This document shows, piece by piece, positions 16,702 through 25,869 of a stretch of 64,000 bases of DNA. Where the stretch lies: positions 1 through 64,000 of the forward strand of contig JAZLAH010000015.1 in assembly GCA_045613065.1 (NCBI GenBank), in the 5' to 3' direction. Each line of letters starts with the position of its first letter. Position 1 is the stretch's first letter. A program made the translations under genes and the position numbers. This DNA is from Fimenecus sp045613065. Its GTDB lineage: Bacteria; Bacillota; Clostridia; Oscillospirales; Acutalibacteraceae. The notes below the pieces were generated by a model. The model searched no databases. It was not told the DNA's origin and was given only the letters and a program-made list of their open reading frames with translations.

Positions 16702-16992
16702 ATGAATAAAAAAGAAAAGAAAAAGCTAAAAAGTCAGTTTGAGTATGAATGTTATCTTCGGGATAAGCCATATTACATTATGATAAAATATGGTTTTTAC
16801 ATTGCAATGTTTTTTACAGCTATTACTTATGTTTATGGAATTGTATGTCTTTACATGGAATTCATTTTGCATACATTAATTGTGAAAGAATTCATAATAT
16901 TAATACTCTTATCAATTATTTTTATAAGTGCACTATTGTTTACTATTGGAAACATTGTGTTTGAGATAGAGTTTAAAAAGCAGTTAAAATAA
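16702..16992 (+). CDS. Small two-helix membrane protein paired with LytTR regulator
   Basis: 96 residues, ATG preceded by GAGGTG. The charged N-terminus (KKEKKKLKSQFEYECYLRDK) is followed by two membrane segments (residues ~30-55 and 62-85). Divergent pairing with a LytTR regulator resembles LytTR/membrane-inhibitor pairs in which the membrane protein restrains the regulator; that role is inferred from context only. Confidence 0.6.
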   Translation: MNKKEKKKLKSQFEYECYLRDKPYYIMIKYGFYIAMFFTAITYVYGIVCLYMEFILHTLIVKEFIILILLSIIFISALLFTIGNIVFEIEFKKQLK

Positions 16993-17050
16993 CAATATTT
17001 TCAATAAACAGCTCTCCCCTGACTTGAATTAACGCATTAATAAATAAAAA

Positions 17051-17104
17051 AAGACTCCGTTTGAAGCAGACAATTAATGTCACTTCAATAACGGAGTCTT
17101 TTCC
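17051..17104. terminator. Bidirectional terminator at the left end of the transfer region
   Basis: AAGACTCCGTTTGAAG (17051-17066) pairs with the complementary CTTCAA and AACGGAGTCTT (17083-17100). T-rich tails lie on both sides. It ends the long minus-strand conjugation operon. Confidence 0.75.
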
Positions 17105-17122
17105 TTATTATATTATTCTTTA

Positions 17123-19066
17123 TTATTCTTGTTTATAAAAGTTTAGTGCATCTACTCTTACACCATTTTGAATAACTTCAAAATGGAGATGAGGACCGGT
17201 TGAGTATCCTGTTAAACCACAATCTGCTATGACTTGTCCTTGTTTCACCTCCTGCCCTGCTGTAACATATAACACTGAACAATGAGCATAAAGTGTAGAA
17301 TAAGTGTTATTGTGTTTTATTCTTACATAATAACCACTGGTGTTGTGCCAAGTTGCAGCAATGACTACACCGTCTGCAGCCGCTAGAATAGGAGTTCCAA
17401 GAGGAGCAGCAATATCTGTACCACCGTGAGTTTTAATTTCGCCTGAAATCGGGTCAACACGAGTACCAAATCTAGAAGTGATATTATGGTCGTGTTCAAA
17501 CGGCCAAGCAAACATACCTGTACCGACAAAAGAACTACCGCTTTGAATAATCTGTCCGCTTGCTCCAAGAAGTTCTCCCCACAAATCAAAATATTCATCA
17601 CTCATCATTTCTTCTAACAATGCTTTTTGCTCGTCATTGAAATTATACAATGCAGAGATTTCATCTACACTTAACTGAAGAATTGATACTGTAAGAACAT
17701 TCTTTGTAACATAAGTTGTTGTTTTGATAGAATTACCGTTTTCATCTGTTGTAACGGTTGTTTCTGCTACAACTTTAGGTGTAACAACACCTGTCATTTT
17801 ATTCATATCTTTCATAATGCCACGAAGAAGTTCCATTTTCTCGTCATCAATAGTAACAACCTCAAGCGGATTATCGCCTGAGGTTGTTTTTACTGCATAT
17901 ACTGCAAGAACATCTTTCCAATTTATCGAAGTGTTTCCTTGCACTTCAAGCAAATCATAAGTGCACGATGCTTTCATGGCAGTTAAGTTTGCATAATGTT
18001 CTGATGTGAGTTCAGATATTGCCTGCGACATTGTTTTCTGTGTTCCCGTTGTTTCATCGTTTGCAAGAAAAATTCCGAAGCAGGTACCGCCAATAGCACC
18101 GATTAAACAGATAATGAGAATTACTACAACTGCAGGTACACCACCTCCGGCAATAATTGCACCTATACTTTTAGCACCTGCTACAACAGCCTTTCCCGCT
18201 TCAACCACAACTTTTGCAGCAATCTTAACCGTCTTGATAGTTACTCTTACAGCTGCCTGTGCCGTCTGCTTTGTTCTCTTTGCAACCTCGGCAGTTTTCT
18301 TTGTTGTTGATGCAGTTGTTTTTGCTGTATTCTTTGCGGTTTTTACCGTCTTGTCAGCCTTTTTGATGCTTTTTGCAGTTGCATCAAGACTTCTCTTTGA
18401 TTGCTTTATTTTATGAGCTTCGTTATTAACCGTCTTAACAGTTTGCTTTTCTGCACCGACTTTTTTAATGGTGGCTTTACCTTTAGTCTTAGGTGCAGTT
18501 TGTTTTCTTTGTCGAGGTTTCTTTATTTCCTCAACTGTTGTTTCAGGCTTTGTCTTTGTTTTAGGCGGTGCTTGAGTTTTTTCTTTTATTGCAGGTTTAT
18601 CTTGCTTTTCTTTAACAACTTTAGCATCACCTTTATCTGCTTTCGCCTGAGTAGTTTTATCAGTATTCTTTTTAAGTTCACTCTTTGTCTGTTCAGGTTT
18701 GTTTTCAGTAGCAGAGTTTTCATCAGAAAAAGTTTCCTGCTCTTTCTGACTTTCAGCGTTTTTCTTTGCATTTTTCTTTAATACTTTTTCTTTTACCTTT
18801 TCTTTGGTTTTACCTGCTCCTTTACGAACTGCTTTTTCTGTACCGACAGCAACAGTTTCACTGCCTGTTCGTATTGATTCCGTTACTTTATCAGTTGCAT
18901 ACTGTTCAGGAGAAACATTATCAGAATGATTTATATTTTCATTAACTGTGTCTTTAGTTTTAACACCGATATTTTTCATTCTTTCCCCGACATTTACAGT
19001 TGAATCGTGAACCTTAATATCTTTTACCACTTCACGAGTTTTAATTCCCCTACTCATACTACTCAC
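17123..19066 (-). CDS. Conjugative-element M23 peptidase with membrane anchor
   Basis: 647 residues. Residues 1-290 are a highly charged Lys/Thr/Ala-rich cytosolic region, a membrane helix lies at ~310-335 (VPAVVVILIICLIGAIGGTC), and the last ~120 residues are an M23 metallopeptidase. The zinc ligands are visible as RVDPISGEIKTHGGTDIAAP (H and D) and TGPHLHFEV (HLH). Such enzymes cut peptidoglycan so the Gram-positive transfer channel can cross the wall. The start overlaps the virB4 stop by 8 bp, so the genes are coupled. The long basic N-terminus is larger than usual for this family. Confidence 0.85.
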   Translation of the reverse strand: MSSMSRGIKTREVVKDIKVHDSTVNVGERMKNIGVKTKDTVNENINHSDNVSPEQYATDKVTESIRTGSETVAVGTEKAVRKGAGKTKEKVKEKVLKKNAKKNAESQKEQETFSDENSATENKPEQTKSELKKNTDKTTQAKADKGDAKVVKEKQDKPAIKEKTQAPPKTKTKPETTVEEIKKPRQRKQTAPKTKGKATIKKVGAEKQTVKTVNNEAHKIKQSKRSLDATAKSIKKADKTVKTAKNTAKTTASTTKKTAEVAKRTKQTAQAAVRVTIKTVKIAAKVVVEAGKAVVAGAKSIGAIIAGGGVPAVVVILIICLIGAIGGTCFGIFLANDETTGTQKTMSQAISELTSEHYANLTAMKASCTYDLLEVQGNTSINWKDVLAVYAVKTTSGDNPLEVVTIDDEKMELLRGIMKDMNKMTGVVTPKVVAETTVTTDENGNSIKTTTYVTKNVLTVSILQLSVDEISALYNFNDEQKALLEEMMSDEYFDLWGELLGASGQIIQSGSSFVGTGMFAWPFEHDHNITSRFGTRVDPISGEIKTHGGTDIAAPLGTPILAAADGVVIAATWHNTSGYYVRIKHNNTYSTLYAHCSVLYVTAGQEVKQGQVIADCGLTGYSTGPHLHFEVIQNGVRVDALNFYKQE

Positions 19067-21404
19067 CTATTTTCGTTGTCATCAGCTTATAAAGTTCCGT
19101 ATTCTTGGGGAACTTTCTTTCAAAAGGAACAAGAGCAGAACCAACCTTAACAAGACCATGACCGACTTCAACATTTGTAATGTGAGTCATCTGTGTTTCG
19201 CTAATCTGTAAGAGATTAGCAAGGTCTTCTCTGTCAGTACCACCCTGATTGAGCATTATAATAAACTCGGAGTTTGCGAGCATTGTTCGTGCCGTGTGGC
19301 TCTGTAAAAGGTCATCAACATTCTGTGTGATACCCGTACAATATGCACCGTACTTACGAACTCGTTTCCAAAGAGTGAAAAGGAAGTTCGCAGAGTATTC
19401 GTGTTGGAAAAGAAGATATATCTCGTCAATGAAGATATATGTTTCTCTGCCCTCAGCTCTATTCTTTGTAATTCGGTTAAGAATACTGTCAAGAACTACA
19501 AGCATACCGATAGGCATTAACTGACTACCGAGTTCAAGAATATCATAACAGATAAGTCTGTTCTCAATGTTTACATTGGTTTTCTGTGCAAAGGTGCTAT
19601 GAGAACCTGAAGCAAAGAGTTCCATTGCTGTCGCAAGTTCAGTAGCTTCGAGTTCAGGCTGCTTTCTCAAATCATTACAAAGGTCAACGAGTGTAGGAAC
19701 CTTACCTGTATATTCTCTCTTGATATAATTCTTATAAACATTAGTCAAACAACGGTCAACGATTGATTTCTGAATAGCATCAACACCATCTTTGCCCATA
19801 ACCTGTTCAAAGAGTGAGAGCACAAATTCTGCCTTAAATGCAATAGGACTTGCACCGTCTGCATACTCCTTGTTTATATCAAGGCAGTTGATATGATTTT
19901 TACTCTTTGCTGAAAGTTCAATCACCTGACCGCCCATTGCTTCAACAAGAGCAGAATATTCTCTTTCAGGGTCAATAATCATAACGTCAGCATTGGTTGA
20001 AAGAAGAAGATTTACCATCTCTTCTTTTGCGGTAAAGGACTTACCTGAACCCGAAACACCGAGAATGAAACAGTTACCGTTAAGCAGAAATTTACGGTTG
20101 ACGATAATCATATTCTTAGAAATAACATTAACACCTTGGAATACACCACCATCGTGCTGAATCTCCTGAACCTTAAAGGGCATAAAAACAGCAAGGCTTT
20201 CTGTTGTAAGAGTACGCCTTGCTTCAATTTTATTTATACCTATAGGAAGTGTAGCATTAAAGCCATCCAACTGCTGATATTTAAGAATACCGAGCTGACA
20301 CATGTGTTTTCTTCCTGTTGCCTGAATTGCTTCTGTATCGCTGTTGAGTTCTTCAAGAGTATCGGCTGTGTGGATAACTGTAATTACAACCTTAAACATC
20401 TTTTGGTCACGGGTTGTAAGGTCATCAAGGAATTCTCTGATTTCCTTTCTCTGCTGCTCCATATCATAAGGAATTACAGAAGTATAGTTATTGTTGGCAT
20501 TCTGCTTTCTCTGATAGTTTGCAATGTTTGTTTCAATACCGAGTGCCTGTTTTTCACCAAACTTCTGTGCTTCTTCTGTTGATACCGGGACAATATCAAA
20601 GTTAAAGACCATATTTCTGTTTGTGTCTGTGAGTTCCCATACAACACTGTCTTTGATATATGAGGGATAATCACGAATAAACAGAACTCTGCCGAATCTG
20701 TCACCTATTTTGAAATAGTCTGACTTAAATTCAAAACCGTCAGGTGTGATATAGTCTTTGAAACTCTGTCCCTTCTGCATTGTATCTCTCAAATCAAAGT
20801 GATAATCTGCTGATTCTTTAGGTCTGCAGAAATCGTGAATAATGCGAAGTCTTTCAGTTAAATCAAGTTCGGAGCACTTTGAACCGAGCCTTGCAAAGTG
20901 AGCAATTAAATCTGCACCCACACGGTTAAAGTGACTTCGTGCTTCTTCCACCGTTTTTTTCTGAATTGTGAGTGTTACATATTTATCCTGAACAATAGCA
21001 TTTGCTCCGTTTGCTAGCATCGTGAGCATATCATTGATTTCTTTACGGTATTTATCCTTATCATCATTTGCCTTTTCAAGAAGTGCGATTTCTTTAAGCT
21101 CGCTGTTCTTGAGCTTTCTGTTTATGATTGTAATCTGACTTGAAATACCGTTTTCAAGTGAGTTCAAAATCTCACTGTAACGAAGAAAGTTTGCTTCTTT
21201 ATCTTCCTTACTTGATACCGCATAGTTTATATCGGTAAACTTAAATGTTTTTGAATATCTGTCCTTACCCGTTAAAAAGATACCGTCTGAATAGACGGCA
21301 TCAATTTTTATAACATCCTGAACAGACTTGGGGACAGACATTCCATCCCCAAATAAGTCATCGAGTCCTGTTTTCTTTTTTATTGTTCCTATGAGGTCGA
21401 ACAT
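19059..21404 (-). CDS. virB4: VirB4-family type IV secretion ATPase
   Basis: 781 residues from the ATG at 21404 (AAAGGA 9 nt upstream, start MFDLIGTIKKK). Walker A GVSGSGKSFTAKEEM lies near residue 450 and Walker B-like TYIFIDEIYLLF near 645; GITQNVDDLL and MLANSEFIIMLNQ are VirB4/TraE-type motifs. It powers substrate transfer and assembly of the conjugation channel at the inner face of the membrane. It overlaps the 3' end of the prgI gene by 47 bp. Confidence 0.92.
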   Translation of the reverse strand: MFDLIGTIKKKTGLDDLFGDGMSVPKSVQDVIKIDAVYSDGIFLTGKDRYSKTFKFTDINYAVSSKEDKEANFLRYSEILNSLENGISSQITIINRKLKNSELKEIALLEKANDDKDKYRKEINDMLTMLANGANAIVQDKYVTLTIQKKTVEEARSHFNRVGADLIAHFARLGSKCSELDLTERLRIIHDFCRPKESADYHFDLRDTMQKGQSFKDYITPDGFEFKSDYFKIGDRFGRVLFIRDYPSYIKDSVVWELTDTNRNMVFNFDIVPVSTEEAQKFGEKQALGIETNIANYQRKQNANNNYTSVIPYDMEQQRKEIREFLDDLTTRDQKMFKVVITVIHTADTLEELNSDTEAIQATGRKHMCQLGILKYQQLDGFNATLPIGINKIEARRTLTTESLAVFMPFKVQEIQHDGGVFQGVNVISKNMIIVNRKFLLNGNCFILGVSGSGKSFTAKEEMVNLLLSTNADVMIIDPEREYSALVEAMGGQVIELSAKSKNHINCLDINKEYADGASPIAFKAEFVLSLFEQVMGKDGVDAIQKSIVDRCLTNVYKNYIKREYTGKVPTLVDLCNDLRKQPELEATELATAMELFASGSHSTFAQKTNVNIENRLICYDILELGSQLMPIGMLVVLDSILNRITKNRAEGRETYIFIDEIYLLFQHEYSANFLFTLWKRVRKYGAYCTGITQNVDDLLQSHTARTMLANSEFIIMLNQGGTDREDLANLLQISETQMTHITNVEVGHGLVKVGSALVPFERKFPKNTELYKLMTTKIGE

Positions 21405-21732
21405 CGTCACCATTCCTTTCAATTTCGTCATAATAGTTTTTTGAAATAAACTTCAATTCTTTAGGCATAAGGATTTCACTTTTAAGGTAAGTGAATAAAA
21501 CCTTTTCAGCCGTCATTCCGTGATACTTAAAAAAGCCGAGAGCTGCAAAAGGAGCCGCACCTACAATGCACACCCAACTGAGTGTTTCAATACCGAACAA
21601 CGGTTTTAATAGAAAGTACAATCCAACTGCAACCCCGCAGGCTAAAAGAGAAAATACGAACTGACGGAGATTAAGACCGAAATACACAGCTTCACTGTAA
21701 TCTCGTATTTCTCTGTTAATCTTTACTTCCAT
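21358..21732 (-). CDS. prgI: PrgI-family conjugation membrane protein
   Basis: 124 residues. The N-terminal EVKINREIRDYSEAVYFGLNLRQ and two membrane helices (residues ~25-45 and 50-70), followed by GFFKYHGMTAEKVLFTYLKSE, are characteristic of PrgI proteins encoded directly upstream of VirB4 in Firmicute conjugative elements. The position before virB4 and after the VirB6-like gene is the conserved order. Confidence 0.85.
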   Translation of the reverse strand: MEVKINREIRDYSEAVYFGLNLRQFVFSLLACGVAVGLYFLLKPLFGIETLSWVCIVGAAPFAALGFFKYHGMTAEKVLFTYLKSEILMPKELKFISKNYYDEIERNGDDVRPHRNNKKENRTR

Positions 21733-21749
21733 TTATATTATCAACTCCT

Positions 21750-22592
21750 TTACAGTCCCATCATTTCTTTAACTACTCTGTCACTCATTTTTACTGTTCC
21801 GACAAGTACAATCATATTGAATATAAGTTCACCGACATAAGTCCAAACCTGATTTACTGCTGCCGCTGTTTCATCAACAACAGGTGGCGAAGCTGCAAAC
21901 AATGAGAAAATTATGCAACCAAGTACAATGATTGCACCCTCTAAACAAACTGCAGCATAAGATTTAATAAAACTCTTACCGACACTTGAAGAAGGTTCTC
22001 CTGAAAAAGAGGCAAGAGGAACCGGAGCAATAGCTGTGTATAAGTAAATCTTAAAGAATCGTCCGTAAACTGTCATAATCATGATGAATGAAAGTATAGT
22101 TATGAACAGACTACCTATAAGGGTTACTGCCCATAGAGGTACACTTTCCCAAAATCCGCTTTCTTCAATAGATTGAATAATTGAACCCGGTAAAACAGTT
22201 TGTTCAATAGATGCGAGGCCTGATGTTGCCATAATTTTTACAACAATCCCCTGTACTATATCAAATAATGCCATCATCAATTCTAGGCCATAGTCGATAG
22301 ATGCTTTTGCAAGAATAAATCTGATAAACATTTTCAATGCTATTTCAGGTCTTTTCATTTCTGCAAAATTACCACAAGTTTTCATTACACCTACAACAAA
22401 AAAGAGCACTAAAAGCGAGTAACCAATCGCCTGTAGTGCTCCATGAATGCTTATAATAACATTCCATATAGTACCGTCTTTAAATTCTTCGGGGCTTTGA
22501 GTTATGAGAAGCCATATTTCACTTAACTTGTCATTCCAAGTAGCAAGTGCATTTTGTAGATTTTGCACTACCCAGTTACTTGATTCTTCCAT
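21750..22592 (-). CDS. VirB6/TrbL-like polytopic conjugation protein
   Basis: 280 residues with about six hydrophobic segments. The N-terminus LQNALATWNDKLSEIWLLI and the C-terminus MIVLVGTVKMSDRVVKEMMGL are of the type seen in clostridial conjugative-element TrbL/VirB6-like channel proteins. It sits between the VirB2-like and PrgI genes, the usual place. The assignment rests on topology and position. Confidence 0.75.
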   Translation of the reverse strand: MEESSNWVVQNLQNALATWNDKLSEIWLLITQSPEEFKDGTIWNVIISIHGALQAIGYSLLVLFFVVGVMKTCGNFAEMKRPEIALKMFIRFILAKASIDYGLELMMALFDIVQGIVVKIMATSGLASIEQTVLPGSIIQSIEESGFWESVPLWAVTLIGSLFITILSFIMIMTVYGRFFKIYLYTAIAPVPLASFSGEPSSSVGKSFIKSYAAVCLEGAIIVLGCIIFSLFAASPPVVDETAAAVNQVWTYVGELIFNMIVLVGTVKMSDRVVKEMMGL

Positions 22593-22684
22593 TGATTTCC
22601 CCCTTATTTATTTTTATTTTTCTTGCATTAGATAATCATTGTTGATATAATTAGTTATATATCAATGGGAAAGGATTACATCTA

Positions 22685-22873
22685 ATGACTTGGACAAACA
22701 AACCAATCAAACAAATTTTAATGCTTCTTAACCAAGCCGAAATGTCCACATCCAAAGAAAATGAAAAGGCTATTTTAGAATCTGCTCTCCCACTGACTAA
22801 CTATATTGTTGATTTACATCAACGAAAAAATTATAAAGAATACATAATGAATAAACTTGCCCGTTTAAGATAA
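22685..22873 (+). CDS. Small helical protein of unknown function
   Basis: 62 residues on the plus strand inside an otherwise minus-strand operon, with GGGAAAGGA upstream of ATG and its own terminator just downstream. The sequence is soluble and helical (KQILMLLNQAEMSTSKENEK). With the SLOG gene it forms a small inserted islet. A bounding 8-bp inverted repeat (CATTAGAT/ATCTAATG) surrounds its leader. Confidence 0.5.
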   Translation: MTWTNKPIKQILMLLNQAEMSTSKENEKAILESALPLTNYIVDLHQRKNYKEYIMNKLARLR

Positions 22874-22900
22874 AAAAGACCGTTTTTGACGGTCTTTTTT
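22872..22900. terminator. Bidirectional terminator
   Basis: AAAAAAGACCGT pairs with ACGGTCTTTTTT around a short loop, between the convergent 22685 and 22903 genes. Confidence 0.85.
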
Positions 22901-22902
22901 AA

Positions 22903-23427
22903 TTATAACTTATCAGGATTTAAAACTAATACTCTCCTACCCTTTTTTTGTGCATATTCTACTGTATAGCTTGTCCCTGATTTCTTTCCATTCCACACAG
23001 CCATAACAATATCACTGTTGTCTACCATATACTCATTTCTTTTATACATGCAATCATTAGTATAATCTTTTTGTAATATGGTCTTTTTATCGCACTCATT
23101 AAGGATGTTATAATATCTTTGTTTAAACGATTCACTCCATCTGTCGGACTGACTTTCACATGGAATGGCACACTCTAATGTTATGTTAGCATATTCTTTT
23201 TTTAATTCTAAAACAATTTCAGCACATATCATATCCACACCGATAGCCATGCCTGATATGAAATTAATTGCAAATTCATTTTCAATCAGTTGACATATTT
23301 GTATCTTAATAATTTCCTTCATTTTTATGCATTTAGGATTTGTCTCATCAAAACCAAAGGGTAAATTTTGAGACCTATGTCCTGTGAACATAACAGTTTT
23401 TTCAGGTTTGTTCATTTCATCACCCAT
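22903..23427 (-). CDS. SLOG-superfamily protein (DUF1273/YpsA-like)
   Basis: About 170 residues. The Rossmann-like start VMFTGHRSQNLPFGFDE, FISGMAIGVDMICAEIVLEL (nucleotide-binding GxxxGxD), CAIPCESQSDRW and the C-terminal NSDIVMAVWNGKKSGTSYTVEYAQ identify the DUF1273/YpsA branch of SLOG nucleotide-binding proteins. Start at 23427 or, more likely, the ATG at 23415. It interrupts the VirB2-like to VirB6-like gene order and probably represents cargo. The ligand is unknown. Confidence 0.8.
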   Translation of the reverse strand: MGDEMNKPEKTVMFTGHRSQNLPFGFDETNPKCIKMKEIIKIQICQLIENEFAINFISGMAIGVDMICAEIVLELKKEYANITLECAIPCESQSDRWSESFKQRYYNILNECDKKTILQKDYTNDCMYKRNEYMVDNSDIVMAVWNGKKSGTSYTVEYAQKKGRRVLVLNPDKL

Positions 23428-23529
23428 TCCACATCGTGAGTGTAATTATATCATTGCTATTTCGCAAATAAAACAAACTATTATTGTACAATCACACTCC
23501 AGGTTGGAATTTTTATATATTTTTTCTTA

Positions 23530-23874
23530 CTATCCTACAATCAAATCAAGAATTTCTTTTGCAAAGGTAATTACAATACCACCGGCAACCGTAAGGAAGC
23601 CGTTAGCTCTCTGCGAAGGGTCATGTGATTTGAGAGAAAGACCAACCTGAACAATACCAAAGCCAAGGATAATGAGACCTACAGCTCTGATAAGACCAAA
23701 GATAAATGTGGAAAGATTGTTTACAACAGCTACTGGGTCATCTGCAGCAAAAGCAAATACACTACATACAACAATCAGTGCAAAACAAAGGATAATACCT
23801 ACATAAGCCTTAAAACCTTTTCTAACCTTACCCTCCAAAGGAGCTTTATTCTTTTTGATTAAATTTTTACTCAT
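23530..23874 (-). CDS. VirB2/Maff2-like small conjugation membrane protein
   Basis: 114 residues: a basic leader (KNLIKKNKAPLEGKVRKGF), a signal-like hydrophobic segment ending in VFAFAADDP, and two further membrane helices separated by SLKSHDPSQRANGF. This leader plus two-helix architecture and the HDPSQRANGFLTVAGG loop match small VirB2/Maff2-like proteins encoded between VirD4 and VirB6-like genes in clostridial elements. It is likely a channel or pilin component. Confidence 0.7.
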   Translation of the reverse strand: MSKNLIKKNKAPLEGKVRKGFKAYVGIILCFALIVVCSVFAFAADDPVAVVNNLSTFIFGLIRAVGLIILGFGIVQVGLSLKSHDPSQRANGFLTVAGGIVITFAKEILDLIVG

Positions 23875-23876
23875 TT

Positions 23877-25679
23877 TTATTCCTCCAATTCCAATAAATA
23901 TTCTTCAATTTCTTCGCTTGAATAAATATCAACATCTACTTCCGATAAATCTTCGATGTTGATATCTTCAAAATCATCATAAAAAAGTTCATAGTTTGAA
24001 TAATCATCAAAACCATGAACATAATTTTCACCCTGTCCGTCAGTTGTATCTTTAACATTAGGGTGTTTTAAAATATCATACTTTAAGTCTTGAACAGGTC
24101 TTTCACCTCGAATAAAAAGAAGTGCGTATTTGTTATCGAGCATTCTAACTTCATCAGGTGTTAAAAGTTCTCTACCTGCCACTTGATAGTTGGTTGAATA
24201 ACTACCGTTTCTTCCTCGTGATTGCCCATAAGTGTTTGTATCAATAGTTTCTTTACCCAAGAGTTTCGAAACATATTCGTGTGTTGATTGTTCATTACCA
24301 CCAAGATACAAGAACTCGTCACAGTTACCTACAATTGACTCCCATTGCTTTTCAAACAAAGCTTTAAGCTGTGCCATATTCTGAATAATGATTGATACTG
24401 ATATTTCACGAGAACGCATTGTGGAAAGCAACTTATCGAAATCATCAGGCAATGCGATATTTGCAAATTCATCCATCACAAAATGCACATGAACAGGAAG
24501 TCTGCCACCGTGTACGAAGTCTGCTTGATAATACAACTGCTGAAATAATTGTGTGTAAAGCATGCCAACTATAAAGTTAAAACTGGTATCATTTTCGGGT
24601 ATAAGAGCAAATACAGCTGTCTTCTTATCCCCTATTTTGTCAAGTTCAAGTTCATCCGTACAAGTCATACTTGCAAGAGAATTAAGATTAAACTTTTCAA
24701 GTCTTGCAAGGAGTGTAATCTGAATGGATTTCAATGTTTTAGCAGAGCCACTATGATATGAACGATAATATTTAAGAGCAATATGGTCAGGTTTTTCTTT
24801 TTCAAGTCTATCGAATATATCATCAAGTGGACTTGTAATAATCATATCTGTCTGTTCTTCAGGAATGTCCCCTGCTCTAATAAGGTCAAGAACCATTGAA
24901 AAGTTTTGTTCTTCAGGTGGTGCTTCATAATGAAGAAACGATACGAGTGCTTTTAACAACATACTTGCAGCTTGGTCCCAAAAAGGGTCATTACTCTGAC
25001 TACCTTTAGGAGTTGTATTCTTAAAAAGATTAGTAACTAATCGCTGAATGTCATTATCATTATGAATATATACAAATGGGTTATAACAATCACTCTTATC
25101 CATATTAATAAGGTCAAGTACTTTAATGTTATAACCCTGTTTTTTCAACATATTACCTGTGTCACGAAGCAACTCACCTTTAGGGTCAAGAACAATAAAA
25201 GACGTATTCGCTTGCATAATGTTTGGTTTCGCATAAAATCGTGTCTTACCGGCACCCGAACCACCACACACCAAAACATTAAGATTTCTTCGATGTTGTC
25301 TGCCGTCAAGTCCTATTGATGTATTTTGAGTAAGAACCTTGTTTTTGGAAACTTCCTTATCCATATATTTCTTCTTTATAGTATCTGGTTTTCCCCATTT
25401 GGCTGAACCATGTTCTTCTCGTCTTCTATAATTTTTATCATTTGATATATAAATTCCAAGACCAAGGGCATACGCCATAATAAAAACGAGGACAGTTTTT
25501 AAGCTGTCCTCACAAATAGAAATATTAAATGGATTGCTAAAAGCAATTGATAAGTTCTTAATTATATCCACAAGTCCACCATCAACATATGGAGCAACCA
25601 ACAATCCAAACCAAATTACAGGTATCAGACCACAAGAGTAAAGTATGAGATTTGTTTTTGAGAATTTATCTGTCCTCAC
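23877..25679 (-). CDS. virD4: VirD4/TraG-family coupling ATPase
   Basis: About 600 residues from a GTG at 25679, chosen because AAAGGAGG lies 7 nt upstream. Two N-terminal membrane segments are followed by Walker A VLVCGGSGAGKTRFYAKPN (~141), FIVLDPKGELLRDTGNML, Walker B PVHVHFVMDEFANIALP and ISVSIIIQNMAQLK. The acidic C-terminal tail (EDINIEDLSEVDVD) is typical of Firmicute TraG. It recruits the relaxase-DNA complex to the channel. The gene follows the small 25666 gene with overlap. Confidence 0.92.
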   Translation of the reverse strand: MRTDKFSKTNLILYSCGLIPVIWFGLLVAPYVDGGLVDIIKNLSIAFSNPFNISICEDSLKTVLVFIMAYALGLGIYISNDKNYRRREEHGSAKWGKPDTIKKKYMDKEVSKNKVLTQNTSIGLDGRQHRRNLNVLVCGGSGAGKTRFYAKPNIMQANTSFIVLDPKGELLRDTGNMLKKQGYNIKVLDLINMDKSDCYNPFVYIHNDNDIQRLVTNLFKNTTPKGSQSNDPFWDQAASMLLKALVSFLHYEAPPEEQNFSMVLDLIRAGDIPEEQTDMIITSPLDDIFDRLEKEKPDHIALKYYRSYHSGSAKTLKSIQITLLARLEKFNLNSLASMTCTDELELDKIGDKKTAVFALIPENDTSFNFIVGMLYTQLFQQLYYQADFVHGGRLPVHVHFVMDEFANIALPDDFDKLLSTMRSREISVSIIIQNMAQLKALFEKQWESIVGNCDEFLYLGGNEQSTHEYVSKLLGKETIDTNTYGQSRGRNGSYSTNYQVAGRELLTPDEVRMLDNKYALLFIRGERPVQDLKYDILKHPNVKDTTDGQGENYVHGFDDYSNYELFYDDFEDINIEDLSEVDVDIYSSEEIEEYLLELEE

Positions 25680-25854
25680 GGTCAAACCTCCTTTTTCTTT
25701 GATATGGTGCATCAAGTATTTTCATCAAAAGATTGTCAACATCTTCCGTTGGCTTTTCTTCCTCAATTAACATATTACGAAATTCGTTAATGCCATTTAT
25801 CATCAAATCATGTTCAAAGGAGTCCACCACTATTACTCTTTTATCAACTCTCAT
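25666..25854 (-). CDS. Small conserved-looking protein of the relaxosome operon
   Basis: 62 residues from ATG 25854 (AAGGTGG 10 nt upstream). The sequence starts MRVDKRVIVVDSFEHDLMIN and ends in a basic RKRRFDRED. It overlaps the virD4 start and follows the ArdC-like gene by 15 bp, so it is co-transcribed. No family recognised. Confidence 0.55.
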   Translation of the reverse strand: MRVDKRVIVVDSFEHDLMINGINEFRNMLIEEEKPTEDVDNLLMKILDAPYQRKRRFDREDR

Positions 25855-25869
25855 ACAGAACACACCACC

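Noticed and set aside
18006..18781. Plus-strand frames opposite the M23 peptidase gene
   Set aside because: They are antisense readings of its Lys/Thr/Ala-rich region, giving Phe/Leu/Val-rich artefacts.
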